A DNA stretch of 64,000 nt. It comes from Aphanomyces cochlioides (Eukaryota; Oomycota; Saprolegniomycetes; Saprolegniales; Verrucalvaceae). Where the stretch lies: contig JAHQRK010000009.1 in assembly GCA_019828595.1 (NCBI GenBank), positions 1,798,001-1,862,000 of the forward strand, given 5' to 3'. The stretch's first letter is position 1. Each line of letters opens with the position of its first letter. Shown here piece by piece: positions 31,385 to 43,277 of this stretch. A program made the translations under genes and the position numbers. A model generated the notes under the pieces. It was not told the origin of the DNA. It did not search any database and worked only from the letters and a program-made list of their open reading frames with translations.

Positions 31385-32646
31385 TAGACACTCCCGGTGT
31401 GGATGCTCTAAGTAACTTGATTGGCTAAACGAAAAGTACATTTATCTAGCTTTGATTAGATGTATTTTGCAGCCTGCATCTCGGCGGGGATTTTGAGATA
31501 TGAGCGCTCAAAGTCGAAGCAGTGGAGAGTTTTGGAGTATACGTATAGGTCGACCCGGTGAGGGATCATTGTTCAAGTTAACACAACAAATACACATCCG
31601 ATCTATCAAACTACATTGTGTCATGCCTCAACCACGCCCGCTACCACAGAAACTGTCTTCATGACGCACATTGACTCGTCGCAACCTCACCGATGGTGAG
31701 CTGTCCGCCGCCTATCGGCTCCTGACGATCGAATCGCGGTAAGCTTGATCTTGGTGCATTCACCCAAGTATCGCGAATGTTTGAGTGTTAATGGAGCACC
31801 ATATCTCGTCTCTGGGCTCGTGGAAGAGACTCTGTCTCCGTCGAGCCTCCGCCGACATCGCCGCGAGACGCAAATGTATAACCTCTGAAATTCAATATAT
31901 ATTTAAGATTTATCAAATGTCATGAGTATTAAGTTCTAAAGGATACCTTCTTTGGGAAATTGTGGAAGAAAAAAGTGACCAATCAACGAGATCGAAGCAG
32001 TGATCGGATACGTCCCGCTTGAAGAGGGGCATGGAAGCCCATTGCATTGAGAAATGCCCCCACTTTTGGTAAGATGGTCCACTTTTGTCTACGAATATCA
32101 AATAGCCCCCACTTTTGTCGAAAGTCCGACGTTTTTTCGAAGCTACCAACTGTTGACGTTTCTTCAGGCGGTTTCATTTATTACCTCTTTGAGTTTATGC
32201 TTATGCCCGACCTTGAAATATAAAAATATACAGTATCGTGATTGTGCTACCAGACAAATCAAATACGTTTCGACTTCAGGCTAGGCTGACAGAGTGAGCA
32301 GGGAGCCTCCTCTCCTTTTCGCTTGCATTCACCTGTGTCACCATCGCTCCCTTTATGAAACCGATGTATTCATGTGTGAATTTGACTTTGCATTGTGCAG
32401 ATTGCGCAACATTTTGTGGAGTCAAGAGGGGATAAATTTACCATCTGACTCCAAACTTCAAATAGGACGTCGACTCTGTTTTTGCCACGACGAGACTGAC
32501 GTCTCAATCTGACCAAAGACGCTTGGCTGCACAGAGTGTGTTGAAATCAACAATGCTATCGATATGTAATAGTTGCGCCATGATATGCTGCATATCCTCG
32601 TCGTGACATTTCGCCGTTTCAATTGGCCATCACTTTGTATTTTGAT
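31385..32646. other. Boundary region between mobile DNA and the gene island
   Basis: No supported gene. The second copy of the 26955-27025 repeat lies at about 32050-32128. The last ~120 bp before 32647 should hold the promoter of the FOXRED1-like gene, but no TATCCGGATA motif is present there. Confidence 0.45.
32050..32128. repeat. Dispersed repeat block (copy B, inverted)
   Basis: Reverse-complement relative of 26955-27025 (GCCCCCACTTTTGGTAAGAT and related). A second GCCCCCACTTTTGTCG follows within the block. Confidence 0.6.
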
Positions 32647-34015
32647 ATGGCGTTGAAGCAACTCAAGGATGTCTTGATCGTCGGCGGCGGAGTCATGGGC
32701 TCTTCTGTGGCTTACCACTTGGCCAAGAAAGCTCCAAACATGCGCATTACAGTCCTAGAACGAAGCTTCAACGTAAGTGATCCGCTCTAGTTTGGTATAT
32801 TCTCAAATGGGATTGTCTAGTACAAACGTGCGTCGGCTGTCCTCTCGGCCGGGGGCATTCGCCTGCAATTCTCAGAGCGATGCAACATTGAAATGAGTCA
32901 ATACGGCGTTGAATTCCTCAAAAACTCTGCCGAAAACCTCCAAGTGCCTGGTAGCGACCCTGTCGATGTCCAATACACTCAAGGCGGATATCTCTTCTTG
33001 GCGTCGAACAAGGGTGTCGATATTCTTCGGGAAAACTATGCCACGCAACGGTAAATTCCTCTCTTCTTGGCTATTTGTTCAAATTCCCTTAGGTCTGTAA
33101 ATGCCCCCGTTGAGCTTATGACGCCTGCGCAGCTGCAGGCACGATTTCCATGGCTAGACACAACAGGCGTTGCAATGGGTACGCTTGGCGTCAAGGACGA
33201 AGGCTGGTTCGACCCTTGGGCTTACCTCACTGGCCTGAAAAAGAAGAACATCAGCATGGGTGTCGAATACATCGAAGGAACCGTTGCGGAGCCCATGGAA
33301 AGGCGTGGCCAAGTGATTGACAGCGTCAAGGTGGCGACTTCTGGCGGCGACGTCATTCAAATTCAACCAGGCCATGTTGTGAATGCATCAGGTGCATGGG
33401 CTCACGGCACCGCTCAACTCGCTGGCATTCACGATCTTCCCATCCGAGCAAGAAAGCGCACGATTTTCGTCTTTCAGTGCCCTGAGGCTCAGTCGTGGAC
33501 GGGCAACGCTGCATCTCCGCTTGTCGTCGACCCAAGCGGCGTTTACTTTCGCCGGGAAGGTGCTCCTGGACAATTCATCTGTGGCGTCTCGCCTGCTGAA
33601 GAGGACGATCCTGATTGCGACGGCGACGATCCATTTCAACCAGACTATGCCCTCTTTGACGACGTGATCTGGCCAACGATCGCTGAACGCGTGCCTGCTT
33701 TCAACGGTATCAAGATGATCAATGCATGGGCTGGCTTCTATGACTACAACACGTTCGACCACGTACGTCTTGGCCATTCTTCTCTCCAACGTACTCTTCT
33801 GTTTCTAGAACGCCATCATCGGCTACCATCCAGACGTGTCGAATTTCCTCTGCATTAATGGGTTTAGTGGTCACGGGCTACAGCAATCGCCAGCCGCCGG
33901 TCGCGGCATTTCCGAGTTGATTGTCGACGGCAAGTACACCACGCTCAACTTGTCGTGCTTTGGCTTTGATCGCGTTCGTCGTCAAGCGCCGTACTTTGAA
34001 AAGAACATTGTCTGA
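32647..34015 (+). CDS. FAD-dependent oxidoreductase, FOXRED1-like
   Basis: Exons 32647-32772, 32821-33050, 33093-33762 and 33809-34015 (introns 48, 42 and 46 nt) give 410 residues. The N-terminal dinucleotide-binding fold is explicit: VLIVGGGVMGSSVAYHLAKK with a Glu at the end of strand 2 (VLER), typical of DAO-family flavoproteins. Further blocks are SAGGIRLQFSE, TQGGYLFLA, VVNASGAWA and the C-terminal GFSGHGLQQSPAAGRGISEL, which closes the FAD site. Family members include FOXRED1, a mitochondrial complex I assembly factor, and sarcosine/D-amino-acid oxidase relatives; length and the GFSGHG motif fit FOXRED1 best. No strong mitochondrial presequence is visible, so the start or the compartment is uncertain. 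It converges on the next gene with 10 bp between stops. Confidence 0.88.
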
Positions 34016-34025
34016 GCTGAGTCTT

Positions 34026-35293
34026 CTAAAGCGGTTCAAATCCTCGTAAGCGATGCTTCCTTAGGCATTTCGTGCCGCAGTAAACAAAATCAAACTTTGT
34101 GAAGTATTCGCCCACGATCGGTTCGAACGCCTTGGCGCAGATCGAGCACACGATAAAATGTTTCGGTACTGGGGCAGCTTCTGGCGCTTTGTAGCCTTGA
34201 AGTAAAGCTAGCGGCACGTCGAAGAGCATGGAAGAAATGTTATCGGCAAGTGGAAACGTATCGACGACGTGCGTCATGCCGCCACCGCCATACTGAACGT
34301 ATTGAATCGTCTGGTAGACCGTCGAACTCAATGCGACGTTGGCTTGATGGCTGACTGCAAGGTCTCCAACGCAGGATGCGATTGCATAGTCATGAGGGGG
34401 AAGCAGAGCTGCAGGATGGCCATGTTGGCTGGTACAAGGTTGTAATGGAAGGTGGTTGCTCACTGCATAGAGCCCAAGCATGTCAAAACAAAGGACGACA
34501 TGCGTCGAGTCGATCCAGCGCTTGAACTTCGAGGTGTGAGCGCTCCAAACGTCGCAGTGACACAAAAGAACTCGCTGCATGTTCCAGTAGGAGCTCAAGC
34601 TAGCCAAGAACGACTCAACTAGTGGGAAATCGAACTAGTCGGCCTTAATTCAGGGGTTTGTACCTTGATCGACGTCTGGAATGGGCTCGAGGGACAAGTA
34701 GATCGGCGCATTTGTGGCTTGTTGTGCCTATACTAAAGGTAGCTGGGCAAAAACCGCAGTATAGTTACCTGACCCACGGCTTGGATATGTGTCCAATTGA
34801 TCTGGTCGAGATCGACCGAGTGATAGATTACACTAGCTTGAATATCCGTGCCGTCCATGCCGAAATGCAAATCAAGCACCAGTTCATGAGCAAGTGCGTC
34901 CACGGAGGAGCTTTCGCCGCCGTCGCTTGTTGGTTCCAAGGACGTCGACGCTAGAATATGAATATTGGTTTGTTCGGCCAAACGACGAAGCCGCACGACG
35001 TCACGCTGATGCTTCCTTCCGTGGATATCCACGACGCAGTTGATATTATAAGTGGCCAGGCGCTGGAGTTCTCGATACGCTCGATCGTCGTTGGAGAGGA
35101 CCACATTGCCGCGTTCGTTTGGATACGAACGAAGGCGCATGAGAGCGTCGATGGGAATATCCACGTCGGGAATCGTTCCTACTTTCTCTAACACACGTTG
35201 ATGCAGTAAAATGCCGCCATGTTGGACTACCGAGGCGTCAATTTCGCCGCGGACAGTCATGATCTTCATCCTCTTTGTTGATGGCGATGCCAT
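34026..35293 (-). CDS. Phosphotriesterase-related (amidohydrolase-fold) protein with C-terminal zinc finger
   Basis: Exons 35293-34769, 34727-34664 and 34618-34026 make 393 residues. The layout follows PTER-like TIM barrels: TVRGEIDASVVQHGGILLHQ near the start, a middle VVDIHGRKHQRDVVRLRRLA block (in the family, VDVTP..GRD...L..IA), IHILASTS, YLSLEPIP and VLLCHCDVW towards the end. The metal-binding H-x-H of the family (G.TLxHEH) reads L-L-H-Q-R here, so the second His is replaced. The last ~45 residues, CSICAKAF...FVYCGTKCLRKHRL, form a CxxC...CxxxC zinc finger that is not part of bacterial PTEs. The protein may therefore be a non-catalytic or altered relative. Its 3' end faces FOXRED1; the 5' end is about 0.3 kb from the BIO gene's 3' end. 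Confidence 0.7.
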
Positions 35294-35329
35294 GGTTGGT
35301 CAAAAAATGACATTAGCCAGAAGACTAAT

Positions 35330-35597
35330 TTTGCATTTCCAATCTTTTTCATCCATCGATAGCTGTGCTCAAGTCGCTTTCCAAGCATCGAAAGGCGACT
35401 GCCTCGAGGCTATTCGAGCACTTGACTACTCTAGACGCCGTCGATGCCATTAGCTCTTGCCGGGGCGGATCCAAACTGGAAAAATGCAACAAGTTTGACT
35501 CCTGAATGTCCCCAGAGCAAAAAATTACACGCCCTAGAAGGAGCGTGCCTCCTTGGGGATTTCAATCGCTCAGTCGCATCAAAGCTTGGATTCTAAG
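35330..35597 (+). pseudogene. Possible ankyrin-repeat remnant
   Basis: Pieces in two frames read AFQASKGDCLEAIRAL and LALAGADPNWKNATSLTPEC followed by KLHALEGACLLGDF, which resemble ankyrin units (helix pair, then GADPN..N..G.TPL). A frame change separates them and there is no convincing start. It lies between two minus-strand genes. Confidence 0.35.
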
Positions 35598-35610
35598 TGC
35601 TTGTTAGGCA

Positions 35611-38128
35611 TTACTCTCCTTTCAAGACCGATGCGACGGTAGTCAGGATGGATCGACAGGTTTCTGGTGAGCTCAATGGAGAGCATATGATGTACATGAC
35701 GCTACCCAGTGCTCGGGCATAAATGCCTTGCGTGCGCAGTCGAGCAACATGGTCTTGAGAAATCGTCGCTTCGTATCCTTTCGTCGCGGCGTCGAGTTCA
35801 AAAGCGACGACTGTGCCAAGTTGGAACGCTCTTGCGATCGTTGGATGACTCGCTAGCTCGTTGACAAGCGTGGCGTCCCAGTATTCACGCACTGGCGCAT
35901 CCGACGGCACGTCCAATGTCTCGTACATGTCGAGCGCAGTCAATGCAGCCGCGCAACCGACTGGGTTTGCCGTGAACGAATGGCCATGGAGCAATGCGTC
36001 GGCTTTGGCGTCCGAGTAAAAAGCTTGAAAAACTTCGTCCGTTGCGAGTGTCGTGGCCAACGGAACGACGCCACCCGTGAGCAGTTTAGCATAGCAAGCA
36101 ATGTCAGGATCAACATGGAGCAAATCACGCGCAGATTGAGCGCCAAGACGCCAGAGACCACTAAAGACTTCATCAAAGACGACGGGGATCTGTCGCTTTC
36201 GGCACACATGAACCATCGTGCGCTGGAAGAGCGGATCGACAAAGTGCATGCCACCTAAAGGCAGGAGCATGAAATCAAGTCCAGAAGGGTCAAGTGAAGT
36301 ACCAGCGCCGATCAAAACAGGTTCCAAGACGAGAGCAGCGACAATAGATTGAGCCGGCACGTGGATATCCAGGAGGTTTTCAACGTACTTGGTGTAGAGC
36401 TCAGCAGTCGGCGTGGAATCACGTGCTGGGTCGAAGAGCGCAGCGAGAGAAGGCACAGTCTCATGGAGAGAAGAGTCTTGAGGCCACGAGATGGCATAAC
36501 CATTTGAAGACGGCGCAATCGCGACCGTAGGCGGCGCTGCAAAGAGAGCTCTTGGCTTGTACCAAGGATGCTGCGAGCGATTATACACGCTAGGCTCTGC
36601 AACGTCCATGACGCCGAGAGTATCGCCATGGTAGCAATTCGTCTGAGCGAGGACAATGGGCTCTTGCTTGGTGTGGCTAAAGTCGAAAGGCAGTTTGTGA
36701 TCGACGGCGTACTTGCGGAAAGCCTACGAGGGAAATTCAAGTCAGAGGCAAGAAGAACGAGCTGGAGAGACCATTTTTATCGCCACTTCGACTGCAGTAG
36801 AGCCATCGTCCGAGAAGAAAACGCGCTTAGCCCAGCCACGACCGACGGTAGACAACAAAGCTTCGGACAACTGAACTGCAGGTTCATGTGCATTCTCTGG
36901 GAACATGACGTGGCCGTATCTACAAACCACAAAGTTCAAACGAGTTGGGAGTGAAATAGAGACCTTGCAGCAGTCGTAGCGACGGCCAGGGCAGCTTTGG
37001 GATTGCCGTGGCCGATCCCTTGCGTCCACCAAGAAGCGCAGGCGTCAAACATGGGCTCAATCGATTTGGAATCCTTGTTGTACGTCGCAAACGCATCGCC
37101 AAAGGCTGAGTCAATAACAAGAACACCTTTGTTTTGCTCGTGCTGAGTAAATGGCCACCAGAGGATCTATGCCAAACCCGTGGGAGATGAGAGACAACGA
37201 GGGAAGCGCACCTCTTTAGCCTTAGCCGCGATGGAGTCCAAGCGAGCGAGGCGATTGCCATGATAATCGACAATCGATTCCAAAATGGACTCGAAGGTTG
37301 CATCATGAGCTGTGTACCAGTCGTTCAATGGCGTTGGAAGCGGCGGGATCTTTTCAAGAGCAAAGACGGGAATGTTTAGTTCGGAGGCGCGGCCACGAAT
37401 CGCCTCTGCGTTGTCGAGTTCGTCTTGTTCGATCAAGACAATGCATGGCACGTCATAGCCCTACTAGAGTTTAGAGGACATTACTCACTGCTTCGTACGC
37501 GGAGGAGGAGACTGTCCAGAGCCGACATCGTGGTCGAAATACCGCCAAGTTTGCCATCGCCAACGAGAACGGCGGGCAAACGCAATGGACGGTAGACGTC
37601 GCATTGGAATTTTCCACTGGCAGATGGACTGCACACACCGCCGGCAGTTTCGACGACCAACAACGTGGATGCGTCCGTGGTCGCGATGGCTTGGCTCACG
37701 CGTTCGACGAGAGCATCGTCTGTCAGCTTCTTGCCTTCTAATTGCGCAGCGAGATGGGGAGACACTGGCGTTTCCCATGAAAAGAGAGTTTGACACGTTA
37801 GTCGAGACGCATCTTCAACGTGCGAGCGAAGGAAGCGCGCGTCCATCATAGAATCACCTCCGGTTTGAAGTGGCTTGATGTAACCGACATTTGACGTCGC
37901 TGAAGACTTGACAGCGGCGCGACAGAGACCAGTTGAGACGAGCGTCTTACCCACGTCCGTGTTGCTACCAAACACTTGAACGACTGGCAATTTGAGCGAC
38001 AAAGGCGCGGCATTCGGAATCGATTGAGACGAAGGATCGCGTCCATTGGCTGGAATGTTGCATCCGACGTGCAGGAGACCAGCGCGAGAGCTTAGACAGC
38101 GGCGGAAACTTCGCTGCAACCCGAGCAT
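35611..38128 (-). CDS. BIO3-BIO1: Bifunctional dethiobiotin synthetase / DAPA aminotransferase (BIO3-BIO1)
   Basis: Exons 38128-37499, 37460-37212, 37166-36964, 36919-36772 and 36723-35611 give 780 residues. Residues ~1-45 are Arg/Ser-rich without acidic residues (MLGLQRSFRRCLSSRAG), a likely mitochondrial presequence. Residues ~48-290 are dethiobiotin synthetase with the P-loop GSNTDVGKT (54-62) and ETAGGVCSP. The rest is a class-III PLP aminotransferase: WWPFTQH at the substrate entry, FSDDGSTAVEVAIK, NCYHGDTLGVMD, VVFDEVFSGLWRLG with the PLP-binding Asp, and YAKLLTGG with the Schiff-base Lys. It catalyses two successive steps of biotin synthesis (KAPA to DAPA to dethiobiotin). The same fusion exists in plants. 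It is divergently oriented to the MFS transporter 0.69 kb away. Confidence 0.95.
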
Positions 38129-38815
38129 CGTTGACGGCGGTCAATTTTGAAATGCTGGTAGTATAAAAACGCAACGTGCCAATTCGCAATAAAGAATTTT
38201 TGGTCAAAATATCTATTTTCAAATTTCTGAATTAATTCAGTATATTTTTCCAATGTTCAATATATCACCAAATTGAAATGTCCATCGCTTAATTCAAGCC
38301 ATGCACCAAGTCAGCATTTCGTCCAAGTATATATTTAAGCTACATTAAATACTAAGGAGACAGTTTACAGCAGCCCACGCTAAGGCGTGTGACTCAAAAC
38401 AATGTAGTCAGGAAGATTTTGGAAAAAAAGCATCTTACTGGGCATTGACCCAAGGTAACCAGGTATGACAACCCATACTCATAACCTCAGTGATTGTGTC
38501 ACAAGGAGAAGAGCGACTCATCGTGACAATACCATGTCGTCATGACCCTTCTCCATCGCATTTCCATCGCCTACTAACCATTCGTTAAATGCAATGTGCC
38601 ATAAGATCTTTCTACATCCACGTCGACACTTCCAATGTGTCATGACACCTTCCAGTCAATTTATTTCTATATTTTCCGTAAAGATTTTATTTATTCACAA
38701 ACGGATACATGTACTTGAATAAGGATATGAATGATGACGTCATACACAAATGACACGATCTGATTGGATAATATCTACCAATCACCGTCTATCCGGATAA
38801 AAGAATATTATTCGG
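38129..38815. promoter_or_regulatory. Divergent intergenic region between BIO3-BIO1 and the MFS transporter
   Basis: 687 bp without a gene. On the MFS side it holds TGATTGGATA and ACCAATCA (38761-38785), an inverted CCAAT-box pair, and TATCCGGATAA (38790-38800) only 15 bp before the transporter ATG. On the BIO side nothing comparable was seen. Confidence 0.5.
38790..38800 (+). promoter_or_regulatory. TATCCGGATAA motif before the MFS gene
   Basis: Palindromic core TATCCGGATA ending 15 bp upstream of ATG 38816. The same motif precedes other ORFs in the window (formin, RMD-like, gag, three other element ORFs). Function is inferred only from recurrence and position. Confidence 0.5.
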
Positions 38816-40348
38816 ATGTCTGTTGACAAAAAGAACTTAAAATGTAAAGAGAAAAAGATCGTCAGCAACGCCATTGCCGCAATGCTCCGCCGTCATGAAA
38901 TGGTACTTCTCTGCACGGTTGGAACCATGTTATGCTATGCCGATCGTAACGATGACGAACCTGGAGGATTGACCCCATCGTGGCTTCGTAGGAACGAATA
39001 TTGGAGTCGCTTTGCCGTCGTTTGAGCCGGATCATGACAAGCAGGGACGGATCCTGTCGGCGTTCTTTTATGGCTACATTTGCACCCAAATGCTTGGAGC
39101 ACATTGGGCATCCTTGTACGGGGCCAAGCGCGTCTTGCTTGTCGGTGTATTTGTCTGGACAGTGTTTGATTTGCTGACAATTCCGGCGGCATCGTCCTCG
39201 ACATGGGTTCTCTGTGTAGTGCGAGCAGGTACATCAAGCTGTCACCGCTCGATGAATGCATCATGCAATGAAATAGGCATGGGACTGGGTGAGGGCATTC
39301 TTTTCCCAACGATGCATGTGGTTGCCGCAACATGGTATCCCCAAAGCGAACGAAGTCGATTGATTGCGACAGTCTCCAGTGGCGTCGACTTGGGCACCAT
39401 CTTGTCTATGCTCATTGCTCCACTCTTACTCAGTGCCTTTGGATGGCGCACAATATTCCTCTCTTTTGGCGGATTGAGTGCACTATGGCTGATTTGGTTC
39501 GGTTGCCGCGCTGCCAGCAAGCCAGAAACGGATCCACTCATCACGACAAATGAGAAGGCGGCGATTCTGGCACAGAGGGACACGCCGGCGCTCAACAAGT
39601 CCATCTCAACGCGACATTTACTCACAAGCCGGGCTGTCTGGGCGATATACTGCTCGCACTTTGCTCTCAACTACGGCTGGTACGTCCTGTTGGGCTGGTT
39701 GCCGCTCTACTTTCGGTTGAAATTGCACATCCCGTTGGCGTCCAGCGGCTTTTCATCTGCTTGCCCTTACATTGCCGGCTACGTTGGCATTCTCGTCTGG
39801 GGTTACGTGAGCGACAAGTGGATCCAACGCGGCCAGCGTCCTTTGGTCGTTCGCAAAGTCATGAACGCCGTTGGCCTCGTCGGTGCCGCCCTTTGCCTCG
39901 TGCTGCTCCGCTTTGCCCACTCGACTACAGTCGCCGTCGTGCTCTTAAGCTTGACGCTCTTTCTCGCCCGTGCCGCAACGATGGGCTACTGGGTTCACAT
40001 GGTCGACATGGCGCCGGGCTACGCTGGCCACGTAAATTTAATCCTTTGCTTTATTCACTCATCCTCGAATGGTAGATTATGGGCATGAGCAATACGATCG
40101 GGACGCTGTCGGGGATTGTCGGCAATCTCTTCACGGGTTGGATGCTAGGCCGCAGCGAGGAGAACTGGGATGTCGTGTTTGGCGTCGCAGCGAGTATTCT
40201 CGTGTGGGGAGCGATCATGTTTGAATTGTGGGCGGCAGAACGTCTCGAAGGCAAGCCCAGTCGCGGCGAGAAAGCGCAAGACAACATGATGACAGCGCAT
40301 CTCTTAGACGACGATTTGCATTTAGAAAGCGATGAATTCTTCATCTAG
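38816..40348 (+). CDS. Major facilitator transporter, SLC17/anion:cation-symporter-like
   Basis: Exons 38816-38945, 38992-39228, 39277-40031 and 40076-40348 (introns 46, 48 and 44 nt) give 464 residues. TM1 carries VGTMLCYADRTNIGVALPSF, the signature of the ACS family (D-R-x-N at the end of helix 1); then come a Gly-rich helix FFYGYICTQMLGAH, loop YGAKRVLL, the helix MGLGEGILFPTMH and LPLYFRLKLHIP. Around 12 membrane segments can be counted. The N-terminal leader (about 25 residues) is basic and the C-terminus is acidic (LDDDLHLESDEF). Relatives carry phosphate, glutamate, sialate or other organic anions; the substrate cannot be told. Its position next to BIO3-BIO1 allows, but does not show, a role with a biotin precursor. 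Confidence 0.88.
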
Positions 40349-40392
40349 ATGGTAGTAGTTGGGGCAGTAGATAGACTATAAATAAGAGACTC

Positions 40393-43171
40393 TTAGGCAC
40401 ATTCGGCAATGGGAGGTTTCTTCTTGTGCACACGCGCTTTCTTCAAGACGAACTTGCGATGCGCGGCGCGGAATTCCTCCGTGAAGGCCCACAAGACGCT
40501 GAAAAGTTCGTCCAGTTCATAATTGCCTTCTTCGCCGACGTAGCGGAGAAACATTGATTTCTACAACAACGACAGCGTCAGCATCTCCACGAGGTTCTCT
40601 CGACACACCTTTTCGTTGAGAGAATTGAGTTGCTCCGTCAAGTCTTGGAGTTCCATGTCGACTTTGGTGAGGAAGAAGCGAATCGCCGCGGCAGTCAAAT
40701 TTGTCTCGCTGTCTTCCGCCTAGTAAGCCATGAGTTCCCGGGTTCGTATTGTCGACAATGTACCAAAATACGCTTTGCTTCAGCTTCGAGATGGGCACGG
40801 CCGCCTTCAAGAGCTTTCTTTTCCATGTACAATTGCTGCGTCACAACTCTCGACGCGCGTTCTAGCAGGCTGATTTCTTCGTCGAATTGAGCTAAATGCG
40901 GTGCATCGCGCTAAGTTCATCGAGTTCAGTTCTCTTTCGAGTTGTCCATGTATCAACTTACGTCAACAACTTCGACGAGGAATTGGAGAAGTGTTGTTTG
41001 GCCAACAAAAGCTTTCGTCTGAGACAGCTTGACAAGGGAGCCCAGCGAGAAACCTTTGACGCGGCTCTGGCCTTCTTCCTTGCCATAGTTGAGAATGTTG
41101 CCCATGTTGAGCACCAGCAGGAGTAGATCCCGAAGTTCAGTGCTCGTGCAAAGTTGATGGACGCAGCGAAGCACCAACAAGATCGTCTCCCTGCCATACA
41201 TTCAAGCAATTCGAGGAAGAAGGAGAACGTACCGGAGTTCGTGGCTTCGCGAGATGAATTCCTGTTTGAACACCAAGCACTGGAGCTTTTCAGTGAATCG
41301 TGGTGTGTCCCGCATAACGTAACAGAAGCGTTCGGCCGTTCCGAGCGACTGTAGATCGCCGTCGAATTCGCGGATCGCCTTCATTTCCTGCGCATCCGGC
41401 CACAGATCAATCAGCGCTTTCAAGTGCATGGATGACATGATCGTTGGATTCATATTGAGGATCTCATCCTTGATTTGTCTATGTGGTTGAAGTCATGATG
41501 TTGAACGTGAGGTGGAGAATGACTTACTCAAAGGGAACCTTAATCCGCGCGAGCGTAATGCCAATGTTTTGGGCTTTCTTCATGTCCATGAGGTTGACAA
41601 CAACTTTGGTCTGCAGAAGATCCCGCGACGATTTCATCGTCGTGAGCTGTTCCTTCTTCAAATGAGCCGAGTCTTCCTGGAGCGACTTTGTGAAGAGTTT
41701 CTCCAACGCGGCGATACTCGCATCGGACAACGTCGCTAGCACAAGATCGAGATCAAAATCTACAGGGAGAGAGCGCAGACTTACCTTGACCTTGTTGGTT
41801 CCACAGCGTTGATTCTTGCATGGCATCTTGGTTGATGACGACCCAGTGGAGTTTCTTTCGAATACGGTCAGGTTTCGTCACTTTGCGTGTGTTGAAATTC
41901 GTGGGGGACGACGATGCCGCTGCCGACGGATTGAGCCACGTTGGATCCAAACCGTCTTTGACCATTGCTTGCTCGACAGCGCCTTGTGGCATACCTACTT
42001 TGAGCATCTTCTTGAACTTCTCCAACTTTTTCTCCTTGAATTCCTGGAAAGCAGCATCGATTTTGTCCTTTTTCATCGTCGGCTGCGCTGGATCCAAGTA
42101 GAGCAAGTTGAGACTCACGCCTTCGAGACGCAGCTTTTGCTCGACGGCAGGACGAGGCAGTCCGGCTTTGAGCATTTTGAAGAACTTTCCCAGCGCGGGA
42201 TCGTCCCCGAGAGCCACAATCTGGAGCGGTTTCGTCGGGTCCATGTCGAGAATCGCTGGATCTTCGCCGTCTTTGATCATGCGATGCTCGACAGCAGGTC
42301 TAGGGCATCCTCGCTTGAGCATGAGAAAGTAAGTCTTGTACGTCGGATGCTCAATAAGCGGGACGTCCGAATTCGTCTCGGGAAGTTCCGGCGTGGGTTC
42401 TGGCGCACGTGGTTCCTCTTTGGCGCTAGCGTTACGCTCGGGCGAACTATCCTGTGGTTGCTGTCGTCGTCGCATCATCTCTTCCAGCATGGAACTCCTC
42501 GACGGTTTCGAAGTTTCAGGCGGTGACGCGTTGTCAACATTGGTGCTTCCTCCACCATTGCGCTTTTTCATCAACTCTTCCAGCATTGGATTTCCAGCAG
42601 GCTTGGAAGGTTTGACTGGTGGTTCTGGAGCCTTTCCGCCGTCGTCGCCGCCGCCACCTCCGCGCTTCTTCATCAATTCTTCCAGCATTGGATTTCCTTT
42701 GGACTTCGGTGGCGCAAGTGTCGGCTTGGTGATGATTTTCTTTTCCTCTTGATTGTTTTCTTTAATCTTCGCGAGCGGCGGTGGTGTGTCATTTGACGCT
42801 TGATTGTCTTCAATCGTCGTCGCGTTGAACTGTCGTCGACTGACGAGGTTCAAGAGTTTACTTGTCGATTTCTCCTTGGCGAGCGGTGGTTTTGTCTTTG
42901 TTTCGACCGTCGTTGGAACATCTTCCGGGCTCAGCGCACTCTTTTGTTGCTTCGCGAGCTCTTCTTCTTCAGCTTTTCGCTCAAGGTCGCGCAAAATTTC
43001 AATCGTCGACTTGTTGAACGGCGACGCATACGTTTGTGTCGCTTGTTTCGTCGTCTTGGTTGGGAACGGCGGCTCGACAATGTCCTCGAGCTTGAATGCT
43101 CGGACAAGCCCAAGATTACCGAGAGCTGGTACACTCTTTGGGCGCTTTTGTAGCTCGGCCAAGAACGACAT
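40393..43171 (-). CDS. Formin (FH2) with WASH/CCDC53-like repeats
   Basis: Seven exons (43171-41785, 41759-41528, 41478-41233, 41190-40962, 40910-40764, 40719-40609, 40560-40393) give 839 residues. Residues ~1-165 are charged and low-complexity; then a block repeats MLEELMKKR twice and MLEEMMRRR once with Pro-rich spacers (165-250), WH2-like in length. Three modules of about 35-40 residues follow (YFLMLKRGCPRPAVEHRMIK, FFKMLKAGLPRPAVEQKLRL, FKKMLKVGMPQGAVEQAMVK), matching the CCDC53 pattern of the WASH complex. The FH2 domain starts at RKKLHWVVI and continues through DLLQTKVVVNLMDMKKAQNI and LLLVLNMGNILNYG. There is no canonical FH1 polyproline run. FH2 dimers nucleate and cap actin filaments. 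Intron 1 is only 25 nt. Confidence 0.92.
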
Positions 43172-43277
43172 GGACGCCGAGACTCAACTCTTGTTGCCAA
43201 AGAAGTGGCACGCGAATCGGTGGCAGATTTGGCGATGGCGACACCACATGGTGCACAGTTGGTTGGTAGATTCACTT

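Noticed and set aside
41816..42526. Plus-strand frames opposite the formin (236 and 165 codons)
   Set aside because: They are antisense shadows of a clear multi-exon gene with recognised domains.
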